Source of the DNA: Actinomycetota bacterium
GTDB taxonomy: Bacteria; Actinomycetota; Thermoleophilia; Solirubrobacterales; 70-9
Assembly: GCA_016870325.1 (NCBI GenBank)
Contig: VGBV01000012.1
Coordinates: 1 to 33,707, forward strand
Length of the DNA stretch: 33,707 nucleotides
Direction of reading: 5' to 3'
In this document: in pieces, positions 31,532 through 33,707 of the stretch
Position numbering within the stretch: the stretch's first letter is position 1
How the letters are laid out: the number at the start of each line of letters is the position of its first letter
Made by a program: the position numbers and the translations under genes
The notes under the pieces: generated by a model
Databases searched by the model: none
Seen by the model: only the letters and a program-made list of their open reading frames with translations
Told to the model about the DNA's origin: nothing

Positions 31532-32761
31532 ATGACAACGAGCCACGGAACCGACGCCCTCAGCCGATCCGGCCTCTGCCTGATCGCGGGGCTCGCGCTG
31601 CTCGCCGCCCTGGTGCTTCCGGCGGCCACCGACGCCAAGCCGCGTGGCAAGAAGGACGCCGGCGGGGTCTTCATCTCCTCCACCAGCTTCAGCATGACCA
31701 AGCCCGACGAGAAGCGGCGCAGCGCGGTCACCTGCCCGGGCGGCAAGACCGTGGTGCCGCTGGGCGGGGGGATGTCCACCTCGCCCGCGCCCGGCCCCGA
31801 CGGCGAGGGCGTCTATCCGCACTCCTACGAGCGCCTCGGAGCCCAGCGCGGCTTCCACGTCACACCCGTCCTCTATGACCCCTCCCCGGGCCAGACCACC
31901 CCCCGCAGGGTGACGATGCAGGTCGTCTGCGGCCCGAAGTCATCGCACATCGTGCCCGTGCGGAACACCGTCTACGTGCAGCCCGGCGAGACCGAAACCG
32001 CGCGGGCGACCTGCCCGGGCGGACGCCGCCTCTTCGCCGGTGGCTTCCAGCGCACCAACTTCGTCACCCGCGGCGGCAACTTCGCGACCGGTTCCTTCGC
32101 GAGCTCGGACCGGTCCTGGACCGCCACCGGCAGCGCCTTCGGCTACTTCGGCGGCGAGCTGACCGCGATCGCCTACTGCCGCTCCGCGGGCGGCCCGCTG
32201 CTGACCGAGGTCAGCGCCGAGACCACCGTCTCCCAGGGCGAGTACGCCACGGCGACGACCCCGGCCTGCCCGGGCGGGCGGGTGATGATCGCCGGCGGCT
32301 TCAGCAGCTTCCCCGCGGACTCGACCCTGATGACGGACGGCCGCATCAATCCCGACGGCAGTTGGTCGGCCGCGGGCTACAACGAGTTCGGGCCGACGAC
32401 CACGATCCGGGCCTTCGGCTATTGCCACAGCCCGAGCTTCCCCCGCGCCAAGAAGGGCGAGGCGAACCCCCACCGCTCGGCCAAGGCGCCCCCGGCGCTG
32501 AAGGAGGCAGAGAAGGCCGCGATGTCCGAGCGCGTCCAGAACGAGGGCTGCTACCCGCGCGCGCCGAAGCTCGCCAAGGGCATCCGCAAGCGCACCAAGC
32601 TTCGCACCGCCGTCGCTCACGACCACGGCGGCGTCGACCGCGCGGGCCGCGTCTACGTCCTACGCAAGGGCTCCTCCTGCAACGTCTCGCGCCTTGCGAT
32701 GCGCAAGGGCCGTGACGTGTTCACGATCAACTCCGCAACCGGGATGGTCTCGGTCAAGTAG
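31532..32761 (+). CDS. Secreted protein with three CPGG repeats, function unknown
   Basis: 409 aa from ATG 31532, which has GGGAGA just upstream; ATG 31517 is in frame but lacks such a site. A signal peptide (LCLIAGLALLAALVLPAATDA) is followed by three copies of a domain of about 75-95 residues. Each opens with a Cys-Pro-Gly-Gly turn (CPGGKTVVPLGGG; CPGGRRLFAGGF; CPGGRVMIAGGF) and closes with a Cys strand (VVCGPK; IAYCRS; GYCHSP); copies 2 and 3 carry SWTATG/SWSAAG in the middle. Each copy probably has one disulfide. A basic C-terminal region (about 305-409) has two more Cys and a Lys/Arg-rich stretch. I do not recognise the family. Confidence 0.78.
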   Translation: MTTSHGTDALSRSGLCLIAGLALLAALVLPAATDAKPRGKKDAGGVFISSTSFSMTKPDEKRRSAVTCPGGKTVVPLGGGMSTSPAPGPDGEGVYPHSYERLGAQRGFHVTPVLYDPSPGQTTPRRVTMQVVCGPKSSHIVPVRNTVYVQPGETETARATCPGGRRLFAGGFQRTNFVTRGGNFATGSFASSDRSWTATGSAFGYFGGELTAIAYCRSAGGPLLTEVSAETTVSQGEYATATTPACPGGRVMIAGGFSSFPADSTLMTDGRINPDGSWSAAGYNEFGPTTTIRAFGYCHSPSFPRAKKGEANPHRSAKAPPALKEAEKAAMSERVQNEGCYPRAPKLAKGIRKRTKLRTAVAHDHGGVDRAGRVYVLRKGSSCNVSRLAMRKGRDVFTINSATGMVSVK

Positions 32762-32816
32762 GTCTCGGCCGAGGCCCCGATGGCCTCCGCCCAACCCCTG
32801 CGGGAGGATGTGCCCG

Positions 32817-33707
32817 ATGGGGGTCCTGCTCACAGTCGCCGCGATCGTCCTCGCCACAGCGGCGGGGATCGCCGCCGAGCTGCGCTGGCGCGACCGCGCC
32901 GGCGCGGCCGCGCGCACGAGCCTGACGGTCTCGCTCTACACGCTGGTGCCGTTCGTCGTCTTCTTCAACCTCGCGCGGCTGCAGCTCGACGTCGATGTCG
33001 GCGTCGGCATCCTGCTCGGCTACCTCGCCCTCGCGATCGCCTCGTTGCTCGCCTGGTGGGCGGGCCGGGCGATGCGTCTGTCGCGGTCCGCGCAGGGCGC
33101 ACTGGTGATCAGCGTCCTGATCGCCAACACGGGCTACCTCGGCTACCCGCTCTGCGTGTCGCTGCTTGGCTTCGACTCGCTCGGGGAGGCGATCCCGTAT
33201 GACCTGCTGGTCAGCGCCCCGGCGCTGCTGCTGGCGGGCTTCGCGGTCGGCGCCGCCTTCGGCGAGAAGGCGGGCGAGGGACCGCGGGAGCGGGTGATCG
33301 CCTTCGTCACGCGCAACCCGCCGCTGTACGCGGCGATCGCGGCGCTGCTCGCCCCCGACGCGCTCGCCCCCGACGCGCTCGTCGACGCCTCGCGCGTCGC
33401 TGTGGTGGCGCTGCTCCCGATCGGCTTCTTCGCGGTCGGCGCGATCCTGGCCGAGGAGGCGGAGGAAGGCTACCTCCGCATGGGCTCGCCGCTGGCACCG
33501 CCGGTCGCCCTCGCCATCGGCCTCCGCCTGCTGGTCGCCCCGGCGCTGCTCTACCTGTTGGCGCTGCCGCTGATCGACCTGCCGGACCCCTACCTGCTGC
33601 TGGCGGCGATGCCGTCCGGGATCAACTCGCTGCTCGTCGGGCATGTCTACGGGCTCGACCTGCGGCTGACCGCGCAGGCGGTCGCTTGGTCGACGACGAT
33701 CGTGGTG
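32817..33707 (+). CDS. AEC-family transporter (auxin efflux carrier-like), truncated by window edge
   Basis: 297 codons, open to the right edge. ATG 32817 is preceded by GGGAGGA at 8-nt spacing. It has eight or so membrane helices. The first half begins VLLTVAAIVLATAAGIAAELRWRD and carries the family's Asn/Gly-rich segment VLIANTGYLGYPLCVSLLGF. The second half repeats the fold after a cytosolic loop (EKAGEGPRERVIAFVTRNPPLYAAIAALL), with MPSGINSLLVGHVYGLD near the end. Members export carboxylates or related solutes; the substrate is unknown. It starts 55 nt after the secreted-protein stop. Confidence 0.88.
   Translation, partial: MGVLLTVAAIVLATAAGIAAELRWRDRAGAAARTSLTVSLYTLVPFVVFFNLARLQLDVDVGVGILLGYLALAIASLLAWWAGRAMRLSRSAQGALVISVLIANTGYLGYPLCVSLLGFDSLGEAIPYDLLVSAPALLLAGFAVGAAFGEKAGEGPRERVIAFVTRNPPLYAAIAALLAPDALAPDALVDASRVAVVALLPIGFFAVGAILAEEAEEGYLRMGSPLAPPVALAIGLRLLVAPALLYLLALPLIDLPDPYLLLAAMPSGINSLLVGHVYGLDLRLTAQAVAWSTTIVV
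33351..33380 (+). repeat. 15-bp tandem duplication in the AEC transporter gene
   Basis: GCCCCCGACGCGCTC occurs twice in a row (33351-33365 and 33366-33380). It keeps frame and codes for APDAL-APDAL in a loop between helices. Confidence 0.85.

Noticed and set aside
1-33707. CRISPR array, transposase, integrase, phage gene, rRNA or replication origin
   Set aside because: I looked for regularly spaced repeats and for the typical proteins on both strands and saw none; the only mobile-element trace is the transposase-less inverted-repeat element after nuoN.

Overview
The window is GC-rich DNA (clearly above 65% G+C in most genes), packed with short-spaced or overlapping genes, GTG/TTG starts and leaderless-looking promoters. 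The gene set points to a high-GC actinobacterium: an F420-type deazaflavin oxidoreductase, a DrrA/DrrB-like ABC exporter, a sigma factor with a C-terminal zinc-finger and membrane extension, and the full 14-gene nuo operon. The deep-branching class Thermoleophilia (Solirubrobacterales-like) is my best guess. It is an inference from protein flavour, not from a marker gene.

Layout. 1-1679 (minus): a membrane-tethered sigma-70 family factor translationally coupled to a secreted protein cut by the window edge. 1680-2194: a hairpin-rich spacer and tRNA-Ser(GCT). 2231-7489 (plus): a PLP-dependent amino acid deaminase/aldolase-like protein, a PAS-PAS-GGDEF-EAL protein with a degenerate EAL site, a deazaflavin-dependent oxidoreductase and a small membrane protein. 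7490-8010: a strongly foldable spacer, tRNA-Ser(TGA), and right behind it a truncated HD-GYP fragment. 8071-10406: a thioesterase-like protein (minus), an NTF2-like protein whose only well-placed start is ATA, a GIY-YIG-like protein and MsrB. 10502-12870 (minus): cytochrome c lipoprotein, serS and a LuxR-type response regulator in one transcription unit. 12917-15619: a flavin-reductase gene broken by two compensating frameshifts (plus), then a membrane protein, ABC ATPase and ABC permease (minus). The ATPase lacks an in-frame stop.

15723-31128 (plus) is the complete respiratory complex I operon nuoABCDEFGHIJKLMN, with nearly every junction overlapping or within about 30 bases. It oxidises NADH (NuoEFG), passes electrons through Fe-S clusters (NuoG, NuoI, NuoB) to quinone near NuoD/NuoB/NuoH, and pumps protons through NuoH, J, K, L, M and N. 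NuoL lacks the usual TM5 glutamate (Ala) and NuoM carries Asp there. NuoB, NuoE and NuoG have low-complexity extensions.

31125-31531 is the most unusual stretch. The nuoN stop codon lies inside a 22-bp stem (19 Watson-Crick plus 3 G-U pairs) that closes a roughly 167-nt candidate structured RNA. It abuts a 118-bp inverted-repeat element flanked by an 8-bp direct repeat (a MITE-like insertion), followed by a dyad around a -10-like box and another hairpin. A triplicated Cys-rich secreted protein and the start of an AEC-family transporter, cut by the right edge, complete the window.
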